Shown piece by piece: positions 56,607 through 64,000 of a stretch of 64,000 bases of DNA. The notes beneath the pieces are model-generated. The model did not search any database. It saw nothing but the letters and a program-made list of their open reading frames with translations, and was not told the origin of the DNA. Location of the stretch: contig NZ_JAVRHY010000002.1 of assembly GCF_031846305.1 (NCBI RefSeq), positions 1 to 64,000 on the forward strand, given 5' to 3'. A program made the translations under genes and the position numbers. Origin of the DNA: Spectribacter acetivorans (lineage in GTDB: Bacteria > Pseudomonadota > Gammaproteobacteria > Nevskiales > Salinisphaeraceae). The number at the start of each line of letters is the position of its first letter. The first letter of the stretch is position 1.

Positions 56607-57491
56607 ATGGTGGCACTGGGCGGGAGCATGGTTGCCCTGGTAACGCCGATGCACGCCGATGGCACCGTGGACTGGGACAGTCTTGGTGACCTGGTGGAAT
56701 GGCACATCGCCGAGGGTACCGACGGCATCGTGGCCGTGGGCACGACCGGGGAATCCGCAACCCTGGGGTTTCGTGAGCACGACGAGGTGATCGAACGGGT
56801 GGTCGAACTGGTGGACGGGCGTCTGCCGGTGATCGCCGGTACCGGCGGTAACGCCACCGACGAGGCCATCCGTCTGACGCGCCACGCCAAGCGGGCGGGT
56901 GCCGATGCCTGTCTGTTGGTCTGCCCGTATTACAACAAGCCCACGCAGGAAGGGCTCTACCGGCATTTTCACGCGCTCGCCATGGCGGTGGACATTCCGC
57001 AGGTGCTCTACAACGTGCCGTCGCGCACCGGCGTGGACATGCTGCCGGAAACGGTGGAGCGGCTGGCCGCCATCGACAATATCGTGGCACTCAAGGAAGC
57101 CAAGGGCTCGCTCGAGCGCATCCACGAACTGATCCAGCGTTGCGGTGATGATCTGATGATCTTCTCCGGCGACGACGGCACCGCGATGGAGTCCATGCTG
57201 GTGGGTGGCAAGGGTGACATTTCCGTCACCGCCAATGTGGCGCCGCGGCTGATGCACGAGATGTGCACCGCTGCCATCAACGGCGAACGCGAAACCGCCG
57301 AGAAGCTGGATGCTACCCTGCAATGGCTGCATACGGCGCTGTTCCTGGAGCCCAACCCGATTCCGGTGAAGTGGGCGCTGTACGAAATGGGGCGGATCGG
57401 CCCCGGCATCCGGCTGCCGATGACGCCGTTGGAAGAGCGCTTCCACGAATCCGTGCGTGAAGCGCTGCGCAATGTGGGAGCGATAACGTGA
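56607..57491 (+). CDS. dapA: 4-hydroxy-tetrahydrodipicolinate synthase
   Basis: DapA (294 residues) condenses pyruvate and aspartate semialdehyde in lysine and cell-wall synthesis. The Schiff-base Lys is in IVALKEAKGSL (about residue 161), with Tyr in YNVPSRTG and Thr in GTTGESATL. GSMVALVTPM opens the protein. ATG 56607 has a GGAGAGG site. It overlaps the following small lipoprotein by GTGA, as dapA is followed by bamC in many relatives. Confidence 0.98.
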   Translation: MVALGGSMVALVTPMHADGTVDWDSLGDLVEWHIAEGTDGIVAVGTTGESATLGFREHDEVIERVVELVDGRLPVIAGTGGNATDEAIRLTRHAKRAGADACLLVCPYYNKPTQEGLYRHFHALAMAVDIPQVLYNVPSRTGVDMLPETVERLAAIDNIVALKEAKGSLERIHELIQRCGDDLMIFSGDDGTAMESMLVGGKGDISVTANVAPRLMHEMCTAAINGERETAEKLDATLQWLHTALFLEPNPIPVKWALYEMGRIGPGIRLPMTPLEERFHESVREALRNVGAIT

Positions 57492-57772
57492 TCCGGATGT
57501 TGACTCTGACGCTGCTGCTGCCGCTGTTCGCGGCCTGCACCGGCCCGGCCTGCCTGAACGACCAGCCGTATCACACCGCCAAGGAGTTCCCGCCGCTGCG
57601 GGTGCCGGCGGGGATGCAGGCGCCCGAGCCCGACCCGAACCTGGCGATCCCGGAAGTGGCCGAGAACGGTCCCGTGGGCGCATTCCCGCCGGCCGAGGGT
57701 GAAGAAGAGTCGGTCGAAGACACCCGCCGCTGCCTGGTGTCTCCGCCCCAGATGCAGGATGCTCGTGGCTGA
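57488..57772 (+). CDS. Short BamC-like lipoprotein downstream of dapA
   Basis: This is a 94-residue lipoprotein with signal peptide and lipobox LFAAC (Cys17). Its body is hydrophilic: AKEFPPLRVPAGMQAPEPDPNLAIPE resembles the N-terminal segment by which BamC binds BamD. The two folded BamC helix-grip domains are absent, so the mature protein is about 78 residues against about 320 in E. coli. The C-terminus is acidic, then RRCLVSPP. The GTG start overlaps dapA, the normal bamC position. A reduced BamC is likely; an unrelated lipoprotein is possible. Confidence 0.65.
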   Translation: MIRMLTLTLLLPLFAACTGPACLNDQPYHTAKEFPPLRVPAGMQAPEPDPNLAIPEVAENGPVGAFPPAEGEEESVEDTRRCLVSPPQMQDARG

Positions 57773-57780
57773 TTCGCCTC

Positions 57781-57789
57781 TGTTAGAAT
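57781..57789 (+). promoter_or_regulatory. Extended -10 promoter of tRNA-Ser
   Basis: TGTTAGAAT gives an extended -10 (TG at 57781, TAGAAT 57784-57789), about 57 bases before the mature tRNA. A good -35 is not seen. Confidence 0.4.
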
Positions 57790-57845
57790 GCGCGGCTCGC
57801 ACCTGAATGTGCGAACGACGACTGGAGTAGCGATTACGCCAAAAC

Positions 57846-57938
<93 letters not shown>

Positions 57939-57943
57939 TCCCT

Positions 57944-57969
57944 GATCGATCGCTTTCCATCGATCGATC
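57944..57969 (+). other. Hairpin after tRNA-Ser
   Basis: GATCGATCG (57944-57952) pairs with CGATCGATC (57961-57969) around 8 bases. No T run follows; it may help define the tRNA 3' trailer. Confidence 0.4.
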
Positions 57970-57976
57970 GGCGGTT

Positions 57977-58021
57977 GGCGCACCACGGCATGCCTGCGGG
58001 CATCGCCGTTTCCGGTGCGCC
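57977..58021 (+). other. Long composite hairpin between tRNA-Ser and the SRP RNA
   Basis: Three stacked stems nest: GGCGCACC/GGTGCGCC, ACGGC/GCCGT and ATGCC/GGCAT, closing a TGCG loop (57995-57998). Only a 1-base (58004) and a 4-base (58010-58013) bulge interrupt an 18-bp stem. It ends 14 bases before the SRP RNA. Its role (processing signal, small RNA or repeat) is unknown. Confidence 0.55.
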
Positions 58022-58035
58022 CCGCGACAGGCAAT

Positions 58036-58147
58036 GGTGGTCCGCGTCGGTCCCCCCGCGACGAGACGCCGTGAACCCCGTCAGGCCCGGAAGGGAGCAG
58101 CGGCAGCGGTGGCATCGGGCGCCGGGGTGTGGCTGGCGCGGTCCGCC
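58036..58147 (+). ncRNA. ffs: Signal recognition particle RNA (4.5S, small bacterial type)
   Basis: The universal SRP domain IV is plain: GTCAGGCCCGGAAGGGAGCA at 58080-58099, including the GGAA tetraloop and asymmetric loops that bind Ffh. The ends pair over about 16 bases (GGTGGTCCGCGTCGG with the 3' segment ending GGTCCGCC). Ends are set by this pairing and are good to a few bases. A T run at 58152-58156 follows. ffs next to dnaX is found in several gammaproteobacteria. Confidence 0.93.
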
Positions 58148-58208
58148 GCCATTTTTGCGATTCGGCCCGGGGCGGCGGGCGCTGTGGTCATGCCGAGGCA
58201 TCCGTGAG

Positions 58209-59870
58209 ATGAGCTATCAAGCCCTGGCGCGCACCTACCGGCCCCGCCGGTTCGAGGACCTGATCGGCCAGGATCACGTGGTCCGGGCGCTGTCGCATGC
58301 CCTGACGTCCGACAAGCTGCACCATGCCCTGCTGTTTTCCGGCACCCGCGGGGTCGGCAAGACCACCCTCGGTCGGATTCTGGCCAAGTGCCTGAACTGC
58401 GAACGGGGCAGCGGGGCGAGTCCCTGCGTCGACGACCCCTGCCAGAGCTGCGCGGAAATCGACCAGGGCCGATTCGTCGACCTGATCGAGGTGGACGCGG
58501 CCTCCCGCACCGGGGTGGACGATACGCGCGAGCTGATGGAAAACGTCCAGTACGCGCCCACCCGCGGTCGGGTGAAGGTGTATCTCATCGACGAGGTGCA
58601 CATGCTTTCGCGCCACGCGTTCAACGCGTTGCTGAAGACCCTGGAAGAGCCGCCGCCGCGTATCCAGTTCCTGCTGGCAACCACGGATCCGCAGAAGATA
58701 CCGGTCACGATCCTGTCGCGCTGCCTGCAGTTTCCGCTCAAACGGCTAACGCTGGCCGACATTGGCGACCAACTCGAACGCATCCTCGGAATCGAGTCGA
58801 TCAGCGCCGAATCGGGCGCGATTACGGCGATCGCCCGTGCCGCCGACGGCAGCATGCGCGATGCCCTGTCGCTGACCGACCAGGCCGTGGCGTTCGGCGG
58901 CGGCGCATTGCGGACTGCCGATGTCCACGAATTGCTCGGCAGCGTCGGCGTGGACCGCCTGACCGGTCTGCTCGACGCCATCGCCCGGGGTGATGCCGCC
59001 GGATTGTGGCAGGCGGTGGAGACCCTGGACGAGCGGGCGCCGGATTATGCCGGGCTGCATGATGCCCTGGCCGAGGCCTGGCATCGCATTGCCGTGCTGC
59101 AACTGGTGCCGGACAGCGGGATCGATGCCCCGGATGATTATCGAGCGCTGGCGGATCAGCTCGATCCGGCGGATGTACAGCTTTACTACGATATCTGCCT
59201 GGCCGGCCGGCGCGATCTCGACTGGGCCCCGGACCCGCGGACCGGTCTGGAAATGACCTGCCTGCGCATGCTCGCCTTTCGGCCGGCTGATACGAGGGGG
59301 CCGGAACCGACCACCGCCGGCACCGCGTCCACCCCGTCAGTAGGGCCGGTTGCCGGGCCAGCGCCCGACGCTGACTCGTCGGCGGCGCCGCCCGAGGAAA
59401 CCGCCGCCCCCGAACCGATGCCGGCCGACTCAGCGCCGCCCGCAACCGACGCTGATCCCGTTTCCAACTGGGAAGGGCTGATTCCGCGCCTCGGTCTGCG
59501 CGGCATGACCGCGGAACTGGCTCGCAATTGTGTGTGCCGACAGCTGGACGGCGAGGCGCTGGTTCTCACGCTGCCGCCGGCGCTCCAGCACATGCGCACC
59601 GACCGCGCGGTCAAACAGCTGCGCGAGGGGGTTCGCCGGGAACTGGGCGAGTCGGTACGTTTCGAGCTAGGCCTCGGCGAGGGGAATGATAGCGGCGACG
59701 ACTCACCGGCCCGGCGCGACAAGGTGCGTCAGACCGAGCGGCGCAGCGAAGCCGCGCGCGCACTGGCCGAAGACCCCAACGTGCATGCCCTGCAGAGCCT
59801 GCTGGGCGCGCAGCTCAACGAAGATTCCATTGAACCCCGCAACGGCGGTGGTGACGAACAAACCCCATGA
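58209..59870 (+). CDS. dnaX: DNA polymerase III subunit tau/gamma
   Basis: DnaX (553 residues) is the clamp-loader ATPase. MSYQALARTYRPRRFEDLIGQ opens domain I, with P-loop SGTRGVGKTTLGRI (about 45) and a zinc site built by CLNC, CVDDPC and SC. DEVH and the SRC motif TILSRCLQFPL follow. A Pro/Ala-rich linker (about 360-415) precedes the C-terminal tau part. I saw no A6G-type slippery run, so a programmed gamma frameshift is not supported. It starts eight codons downstream of the SRP RNA region. Confidence 0.97.
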   Translation: MSYQALARTYRPRRFEDLIGQDHVVRALSHALTSDKLHHALLFSGTRGVGKTTLGRILAKCLNCERGSGASPCVDDPCQSCAEIDQGRFVDLIEVDAASRTGVDDTRELMENVQYAPTRGRVKVYLIDEVHMLSRHAFNALLKTLEEPPPRIQFLLATTDPQKIPVTILSRCLQFPLKRLTLADIGDQLERILGIESISAESGAITAIARAADGSMRDALSLTDQAVAFGGGALRTADVHELLGSVGVDRLTGLLDAIARGDAAGLWQAVETLDERAPDYAGLHDALAEAWHRIAVLQLVPDSGIDAPDDYRALADQLDPADVQLYYDICLAGRRDLDWAPDPRTGLEMTCLRMLAFRPADTRGPEPTTAGTASTPSVGPVAGPAPDADSSAAPPEETAAPEPMPADSAPPATDADPVSNWEGLIPRLGLRGMTAELARNCVCRQLDGEALVLTLPPALQHMRTDRAVKQLREGVRRELGESVRFELGLGEGNDSGDDSPARRDKVRQTERRSEAARALAEDPNVHALQSLLGAQLNEDSIEPRNGGGDEQTP

Positions 59871-59886
59871 ATCGGAGGTGCGGCCA

Positions 59887-60213
59887 ATGAAAGGTTCCAT
59901 CGGCAAACTGATGCAGCAGGCCCAGGAAATGCAGGGCAAGGTGCAGGAGGCCCAGGAAGAGCTGGCGAACATGGAAGTCACCGGCGAGGCCGGCGCCGGG
60001 CTGGTCAAGATCGTCATGACCGGCAAGCACGAGGTGCGGTCGGTCCACATCGATGACAGCGTGTTCGAGGAAGACCGCGAACTGCTTGAAGACCTGCTCA
60101 CGGCTGCCATGAATGACGCCGTGCAGAAGGTCAGTACCACCACGCAGGAACGCATGTCGGATCTGGCGGGGGGCATGAACCTGCCGCCGGGCATGAATTT
60201 CCCGGGCATGTAG
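59887..60213 (+). CDS. ybaB: Nucleoid-associated protein YbaB/EbfC
   Basis: YbaB (108 residues) is a small DNA-binding dimer. IGKLMQQAQEMQGKVQEAQEELANMEVTGEAGAGLVKI contains the typical N-terminal helix and strand. VRSVHIDDSV and LLEDLLTAAMNDA are conserved, and a Met/Gly/Pro-rich tail (GMNLPPGMNFPGM) is usual. It lies between dnaX and recR. Confidence 0.97.
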   Translation: MKGSIGKLMQQAQEMQGKVQEAQEELANMEVTGEAGAGLVKIVMTGKHEVRSVHIDDSVFEEDRELLEDLLTAAMNDAVQKVSTTTQERMSDLAGGMNLPPGMNFPGM

Positions 60214-60226
60214 GCAGGCCGGATTC

Positions 60227-60823
60227 GTGGCATTCGCCCCCGCACTCGATGCGTTGATCGACGCCTTCCGCGTGCTGCCCGGCGTGGGGCAGAAGACCGC
60301 CCAGCGCATGGCATTCCATCTGCTGCAAAGCGAACGGCAGGGTGGGCAGCGATTGGCCCAGGCGCTGGGCGAAGCACTGGAACGCATCGGCCACTGCCGG
60401 CAATGCCGCATGTTCGCCGAAGACGAGCTCTGCGACATCTGCCGCTCCAGCCGGCGCGATGCGCGGGTGCTCTGCGTGGTGGAGTCGCCGGCGGATGTGC
60501 TGGCGGTGGAACAGAACACCGACTTCCGCGGCCGCTATTTCGTGTTGATGGGGCACCTGTCACCCATCGACGGTATCGGGCCGGAGGAACTGGGCCTGGA
60601 CCAACTGCGTGAACGCCTGCGAGACGGCGAGGTCAAGGAGCTGATACTAGCCACCGGCGCCACGGTGGAGGGCGACGCCACCGCCAGCTATATCGGCGAC
60701 CTGGCGGCGCGTCACGGCGCGTCGGCAACGCGCATCGCCCACGGTGTCCCCGTGGGTGGCGAACTCGAATACGTCGATGCCGGCACGCTGGCTCAGGCCT
60801 TTTCCGGCCGCCGCCAGCTCTGA
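60227..60823 (+). CDS. recR: Recombination protein RecR
   Basis: RecR (198 residues) loads RecA with RecFO at gaps. The N-terminal HhH has LIDAFRVLPGVGQKTAQRMAFHLL. A Cys4 zinc finger is CRQCRMFAEDELCDIC. The Toprim domain shows VVESPADVLAVEQ, and a Walker B-like C-terminal region with VPVGGELEYVDAGTL follows. The start is a GTG at 60227, 13 bases after ybaB. The dnaX-ybaB-recR trio is conserved. Confidence 0.98.
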   Translation: MAFAPALDALIDAFRVLPGVGQKTAQRMAFHLLQSERQGGQRLAQALGEALERIGHCRQCRMFAEDELCDICRSSRRDARVLCVVESPADVLAVEQNTDFRGRYFVLMGHLSPIDGIGPEELGLDQLRERLRDGEVKELILATGATVEGDATASYIGDLAARHGASATRIAHGVPVGGELEYVDAGTLAQAFSGRRQL

Positions 60824-60843
60824 GTAGTCCGCCCGCGCGGCGT

Positions 60844-61689
60844 TCAGGCGCTGGCCAGATAGCGGGCCAGGTGTCGGAAACTGGCCAGCCGCCGCTTCGA
60901 AATGGTTCCGGCGGCCACGCCCTGCGCCACCGCACAGCGGGGTTCGCCATCATGCGCGCAATCGCGGAATCGGCATTGCTCGGCTGCCTGCGCCAGTTCC
61001 GGAAATCCGTGGATCAGTTCGGACGCCGCCATCGGCCAGAGGCGGATGTCGCGCACGCCGGGCGAATCCAGCACCGCGCCTCCGGCCGGCAGTGGATACA
61101 GGCGCGTCGTGGTCGTGGTGTGGCGGCCCTCGCCGCTGCCGGTGGACAGGGTCCCGGTCCGCGGCCGGGCGGCGGGAATCAGCCGGCCGGTCAGCGAGGA
61201 TTTGCCGGCGCCCGACAGCCCCACGAACACCGCGGTGCCGTGGCCGATATGCGCCACCAGTTCGGTGAGCCCGGCATCCGTCTGGGCGCTGGTGGTCAGC
61301 ACCGGATAGCCCAGGGCCCGGAATTCGTCGAGCCGTGCGTCCAGAGCCGAATCGGGCAGATCGGCCTTGTGACGCACGATTGACGCCGGCATGCGGTCGA
61401 TTGACGCGATCGCCAGGTAACGATCCAGTTGCTCGGCACTAATCCCGGGTTTCGGTGCCGCCACCACCAGCATGCGGTCTACGTGGCTGGCCAGCAGCCG
61501 CTTGTGGCGTCGAGTGTCGTGCCGCCAGAGGCAGCCCTGGCGCGGATGGATGTGACACAGCCCGGGTGGATCGCTTTGCACCTCGATATCCACCCGGTCG
61601 CCCGCAACCGGCGTCAGCGCGCGACTGCCGATCAGTGCATCAATGCTTGGGCCGTCCGCCAGCCGCACCACCGCCCGGCGGCCGTGCAC
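60844..61689 (-). CDS. rsgA: Small ribosomal subunit biogenesis GTPase RsgA
   Basis: RsgA (281 residues as drawn) is a circularly permuted GTPase that checks 30S maturation. The motif order is G4 (IVRHKADLP), G5 (LTTSAQT), G1 (VGLSGAGKSSL), and G3 (LDSPGVRD). In G4 the first Asn of NKxD is His. A zinc site CRFRDCAHDGEPRC follows. The GTG start (61689) leaves the OB domain about ten residues short; the frame is open upstream to a CTG near 61722, so the true start is uncertain. It overlaps none of its neighbours. Confidence 0.92.
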   Translation of the reverse strand: MHGRRAVVRLADGPSIDALIGSRALTPVAGDRVDIEVQSDPPGLCHIHPRQGCLWRHDTRRHKRLLASHVDRMLVVAAPKPGISAEQLDRYLAIASIDRMPASIVRHKADLPDSALDARLDEFRALGYPVLTTSAQTDAGLTELVAHIGHGTAVFVGLSGAGKSSLTGRLIPAARPRTGTLSTGSGEGRHTTTTTRLYPLPAGGAVLDSPGVRDIRLWPMAASELIHGFPELAQAAEQCRFRDCAHDGEPRCAVAQGVAAGTISKRRLASFRHLARYLASA

Positions 61690-61718
61690 CGCCAGGACGG
61701 TCGCTTCCTGCCGGCTGT

Positions 61719-62060
61719 TCAGGACGCGTCGACCAGCCGGTCGATCTTGGCGGCGCAGATGAAGTCATTCTCCGACAAGCCGCCGATGGAATGGGTGCTG
61801 TAATGAATAGTGCAGTTCTTGTATCCGAAGGCGATGTCCGGATGGTGGTCGTCGGTATGCGCAATCCAGGCCACCGCATTCACGAACGCAGTGGTGTGGT
61901 AGTAATTCTTGAAGGTGAACTCGCCCCGGATGGCCTTCGCGTCATCGCTGATCGACCAGTTGGAAGACAACTCGCCGCAATGCTGCTCGGCGGTTGCGCG
62001 ATCCATGGGGGCGACCCCCCCTTCGCAGGGTTGGCAGCGGCGTTGTGCCAGATCACTCAT
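61719..62060 (-). CDS. phhB: Pterin-4-alpha-carbinolamine dehydratase
   Basis: This 113-residue enzyme recycles the pterin cofactor of phenylalanine hydroxylase and related enzymes. The active site is in HTDDHHPDIAFGYKNCTIHY (His pair and Asp). GGLSENDFICAAKID is the family C-terminus. The CEGG (CQPCEGGVAPMD) N-terminus is typical. No phenylalanine hydroxylase gene is in the window. It is upstream of rsgA on the same strand and divergent from orn. Confidence 0.95.
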   Translation of the reverse strand: MSDLAQRRCQPCEGGVAPMDRATAEQHCGELSSNWSISDDAKAIRGEFTFKNYYHTTAFVNAVAWIAHTDDHHPDIAFGYKNCTIHYSTHSIGGLSENDFICAAKIDRLVDAS

Positions 62061-62165
62061 GGCAATGTCCTCGGTAGAATGCGGGGCTAAGTTAACACCC
62101 TGCGCAAGGTGGCATCAGCCCCGTCGCCGACCGTGACCGAACCGCTTCAACAAGGGACCGCATTC

Positions 62166-62711
62166 ATGCAACCCAGTGCCGACAACCTGATCTGGATCGA
62201 TCTCGAAATGACCGGCCTGGACCCGGCCAGTGACGTGATCATAGAGATTGCCACAGCCGTCACCGATGCCCAGCTCAATCTGCTCGCCGAAGGCCCGATC
62301 CTGGCCGTGCACCAGCCCGACGCGGTGCTCGACGCCATGGACGACTGGAACACCCGCCAGCACAACGGCTCCGGCCTGGTAGCGCGGGTACAGGCCAGCC
62401 GCATCGATGAGGCGGAAGCCGAGCGCCAGACGCTCGAATTTCTTGCCAAGTGGGTGCCGGCCGGCGCGTCGCCAATGTGTGGCAACAGCATCTGCCAGGA
62501 TCGGCGATTTCTGGCCGGCTACATGCCCGAGCTGCAGCGCTACTTTCACTACCGCCATATCGACGTCAGCACCCTCAAAGAGCTGGCACGGCGCTGGGCG
62601 CCCGACGTGGCAGCCGGATTCACCAAGACCAGCGCGCACCTGGCGATGGATGACATCCGCGACTCCATCGCGGAGCTGGCGCACTACCGGGCAAATTTTC
62701 TGCGCGGATGA
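62166..62711 (+). CDS. orn: Oligoribonuclease Orn
   Basis: Orn (181 residues) degrades diribonucleotides and completes RNA and c-di-GMP (pGpG) turnover. The DEDDh exonuclease residues are in WIDLEMTGLDP (D, E), ICQDRRF (D) and HLAMDDIRDSI (H, D). ATG 62166 gives the normal length. The pairing of divergent rsgA/phhB with orn is common in gammaproteobacteria. Confidence 0.98.
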   Translation: MQPSADNLIWIDLEMTGLDPASDVIIEIATAVTDAQLNLLAEGPILAVHQPDAVLDAMDDWNTRQHNGSGLVARVQASRIDEAEAERQTLEFLAKWVPAGASPMCGNSICQDRRFLAGYMPELQRYFHYRHIDVSTLKELARRWAPDVAAGFTKTSAHLAMDDIRDSIAELAHYRANFLRG

Positions 62712-62750
62712 AGTTGCCAGTCAGTGACGTAGGCGAGCGGAAAGCTAACC

Positions 62751-62775
62751 GAATATGGTCGGGGTAGCAGAATTT
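62751..62775. repeat. Duplicate of the tRNA-Pro 3' end (att-like direct repeat)
   Basis: GAATATGGTCGGGGTAGCAG followed by AATTT here repeats the sequence at 62925-62949, the 3' end of tRNA-Pro, with one mismatch in 25. A further 11-base match, AACCTACGACC, occurs at 62855-62865 and 62951-62961. Between these two pieces lies a GC-rich hairpin block (62778-62853). Together they look like a damaged second tRNA-Pro interrupted by an insertion, or attachment repeats left by a lost element. Confidence 0.6.
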
Positions 62776-62777
62776 GG

Positions 62778-62924
62778 TAAACGCGGCAGGACTGCCGCGT
62801 TGACGGCGCCGTCAGGCGCCGCCCGCAGGGTGCTCGCCAGGGATCGCGAGCATCAACCTACGACCGGGAAGCCGCGTTAGCGCTTCGGAATCGGCGTCAC
62901 TCGTCTAGTAGTGACAGATTCACT
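62778..62924. other. Hairpin-rich intergenic block beside tRNA-Pro
   Basis: Several inverted repeats follow one another: ACGCGGCA/TGCCGCGT near 62780-62800, GCTCGC/GCGAGC near 62832-62850, and GTCACT/AGTGAC near 62896-62916. No protein gene is apparent. On the leftward tRNA-Pro transcript these could act in processing or termination. Confidence 0.45.
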
Positions 62925-62929
62925 GAATA

Positions 62930-63006
62930 TGGTCGGGGTAGCAGGATTTGAACCTACGACCTCCACCTCCCGAAGATGGCGCTCTACCAAGCTGAGCTAT
63001 ACCCCG
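62930..63006 (-). tRNA. tRNA-Pro (CGG)
   Basis: This 77-nt tRNA on the minus strand has acceptor CGGGGTA/TACCCCG, anticodon CGG at 62972-62970 in a 7-base loop, the T-loop GGTTCAAATCC and encoded CCA (62932-62930). It reads CCG. It is only four bases from the end of ispB, and its 3' end is duplicated downstream. Confidence 0.96.
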
Positions 63007-63010
63007 AAGT

Positions 63011-63982
63011 CTAGAAGCTGCGCCGAACAGCGAAATTGGCCAGTTCCAGAAGTGCGCGTTTGGAGGAGGAATCGGGAATCTGATCAAGGGCCGTTCTGGC
63101 CTTTGCTGCTTCATCCTCGGCGCGGGCGAGAGTGTATGCCATCGCCCGGGTTGATTCAATCGCTGATCGCACTGCTTCCAGTTGATCACAATCGCCATCC
63201 TCAATGGCGCGACGCAGGGCACTGGCATCCTCATCCGTGGCCTGGCTCAGGGCCCAGATAAGCGGCAGGGTCGCTTTGCCCTCGGCCAGATCGTCACCGA
63301 CGTTCTTGCCGAAGGCATTGTCGGTGGCGTCGTAATCCAGCGCATCGTCCATGATCTGGAATGCAATGCCGAGGTGGCAGCCGTAACGGGCCAGTGCCTC
63401 CGACTGGGCCGACGATGCGTCCGCGAGCATGGCGCCGAGCCGGCAACCCGCCGAGAACAGGCTGGCGGTCTTGCGATCCACCACATCCATGTAATCGGCC
63501 TCGCTGATGTCCGCACGGTGGGCGTTCATCAGTTGCAGGACCTCGCCCTCGGCGATGCGGTTGGTGGTATCGGCCAGCACCTGCATCACCTGCGGCCGTT
63601 CCAGCGCGACCATCATCTGGAACGCGCGGGAGTAGAGGAAATCGCCCGTAAGTACGCTGGCGCTGTTGCCCCATACGGCATTGGCGGTATCCCGGCCGCG
63701 GCGCTGCCCGGATTCATCCACCACATCGTCATGCAGCAGGGTGGCGGTGTGGATGAACTCGATGATGGCCGCGAGCAGCCGGTGGTCGTCGTTGCCGCTG
63801 AAACCGGCCGCCCGTGCCGCCAGCAACACGGTTGCCGGCCGCAGCCGCTTGCCGCCGCCGGCGATGATGTAGTCGGCGAGGGTCCGGATCAGGACCACAT
63901 CGGAGTCGAGATGGCGCCGGATGAGCGCATCGACGGCGCGCATGTCGGCTTCAACCGGCTTGAGTATCGGTTCGAGTTGCAT
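63011..63982 (-). CDS. ispB: Octaprenyl-diphosphate synthase IspB
   Basis: IspB (323 residues) makes the C40-type side chain of ubiquinone and menaquinone. The first Asp-rich motif is LLHDDVVDESGQRRG (about residue 83) and the second FQIMDDALDYDATDNAFGK. GGGKRLRPATVLLAARA and TLPLIWALSQA are trans-prenyltransferase motifs. The exact chain length (octaprenyl) is by homology. The gene ends four bases before tRNA-Pro; 18 bases remain to the window edge. Confidence 0.96.
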   Translation of the reverse strand: MQLEPILKPVEADMRAVDALIRRHLDSDVVLIRTLADYIIAGGGKRLRPATVLLAARAAGFSGNDDHRLLAAIIEFIHTATLLHDDVVDESGQRRGRDTANAVWGNSASVLTGDFLYSRAFQMMVALERPQVMQVLADTTNRIAEGEVLQLMNAHRADISEADYMDVVDRKTASLFSAGCRLGAMLADASSAQSEALARYGCHLGIAFQIMDDALDYDATDNAFGKNVGDDLAEGKATLPLIWALSQATDEDASALRRAIEDGDCDQLEAVRSAIESTRAMAYTLARAEDEAAKARTALDQIPDSSSKRALLELANFAVRRSF

Positions 63983-64000
63983 GAATGGCCGTCGACGGGA

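Noticed and set aside
58209..59870. Programmed frameshift in dnaX
   Set aside because: No A6G-like slippery heptamer with a following hairpin was found.

Overview
The window is a GC-rich chromosome segment whose gene order is that of a gammaproteobacterium: metY-rimP-nusA-infB-rbfA-truB-rpsO-pnp, smc-zipA-ligA, yciB-yciI-bolA, trpS-scpA-scpB-rluB, the gyrA-serC-pheA-hisC-tyrA-aroA-cmk-rpsA-ihfB-lapA-lapB supercluster, gcvR-dapA, dnaX-ybaB-recR and orn. The yciK-mupP-ubiG-mtaD block beside gyrA resembles the arrangement known in Pseudomonas. The genus cannot be read from the sequence; a non-enteric, possibly deep-branching lineage is suggested by phaR next to dksA and by phhB and the M3 peptidase.

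Layout. 1-2.7 kb: the end of an integrative element, with an excisionase-like gene, a tyrosine integrase and an OB-fold/HD-domain gene in one leftward operon, a divergent small HTH regulator, and three 11-bp-spaced repeats next to the core genome. 2.85-11.8 kb: initiator tRNA and the transcription/translation operon through pnp. 11.9-12.1 kb: a probable small RNA convergent with and antisense to the pnp 3' end. 12.2-17.6 kb: phaR, dksA, a HAD phosphatase, an M3 peptidase, cysZ and a glycine-zipper lipoprotein. 17.6-25.8 kb: queF, smc, zipA, ligA and a sugar dehydrogenase lipoprotein. 25.9-29.4 kb: an unknown gene, a TonB-dependent receptor, bolA, yciI and yciB. 29.5-33.5 kb: yciO, trpS, scpAB and rluB. 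33.46-33.61 kb: a MITE-like element with CTAG target duplications. 33.6-37.1 kb: yciK, mupP, ubiG and mtaD on the minus strand. 37.3-51.3 kb: gyrA through lapB, with serA inserted behind a palindromic repeat. 51.3-57.8 kb: a BepA-like protease, a PerM-like permease, phoH2, bcp, gcvR, dapA and a very short BamC-like lipoprotein. 57.8-64 kb: tRNA-Ser, the SRP RNA, dnaX, ybaB, recR, rsgA, phhB, orn, tRNA-Pro with a damaged duplicate of its 3' end, and ispB.

Most of the window is housekeeping: transcription termination/antitermination, translation initiation and ribosome maturation, RNA decay, chromosome segregation, replication and repair, and Ser/Phe/Tyr/His/Lys biosynthesis. Translational coupling is frequent, with ATGA or GTGA overlaps. 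The unusual content lies in the integrative-element end, in intergenic RNA-like structures (11.9-12.05, 57.97-58.02, 9.2 kb), in the repeats at 33.5, 41.1 and 62.8 kb, and in a few proteins lacking expected residues or domains.
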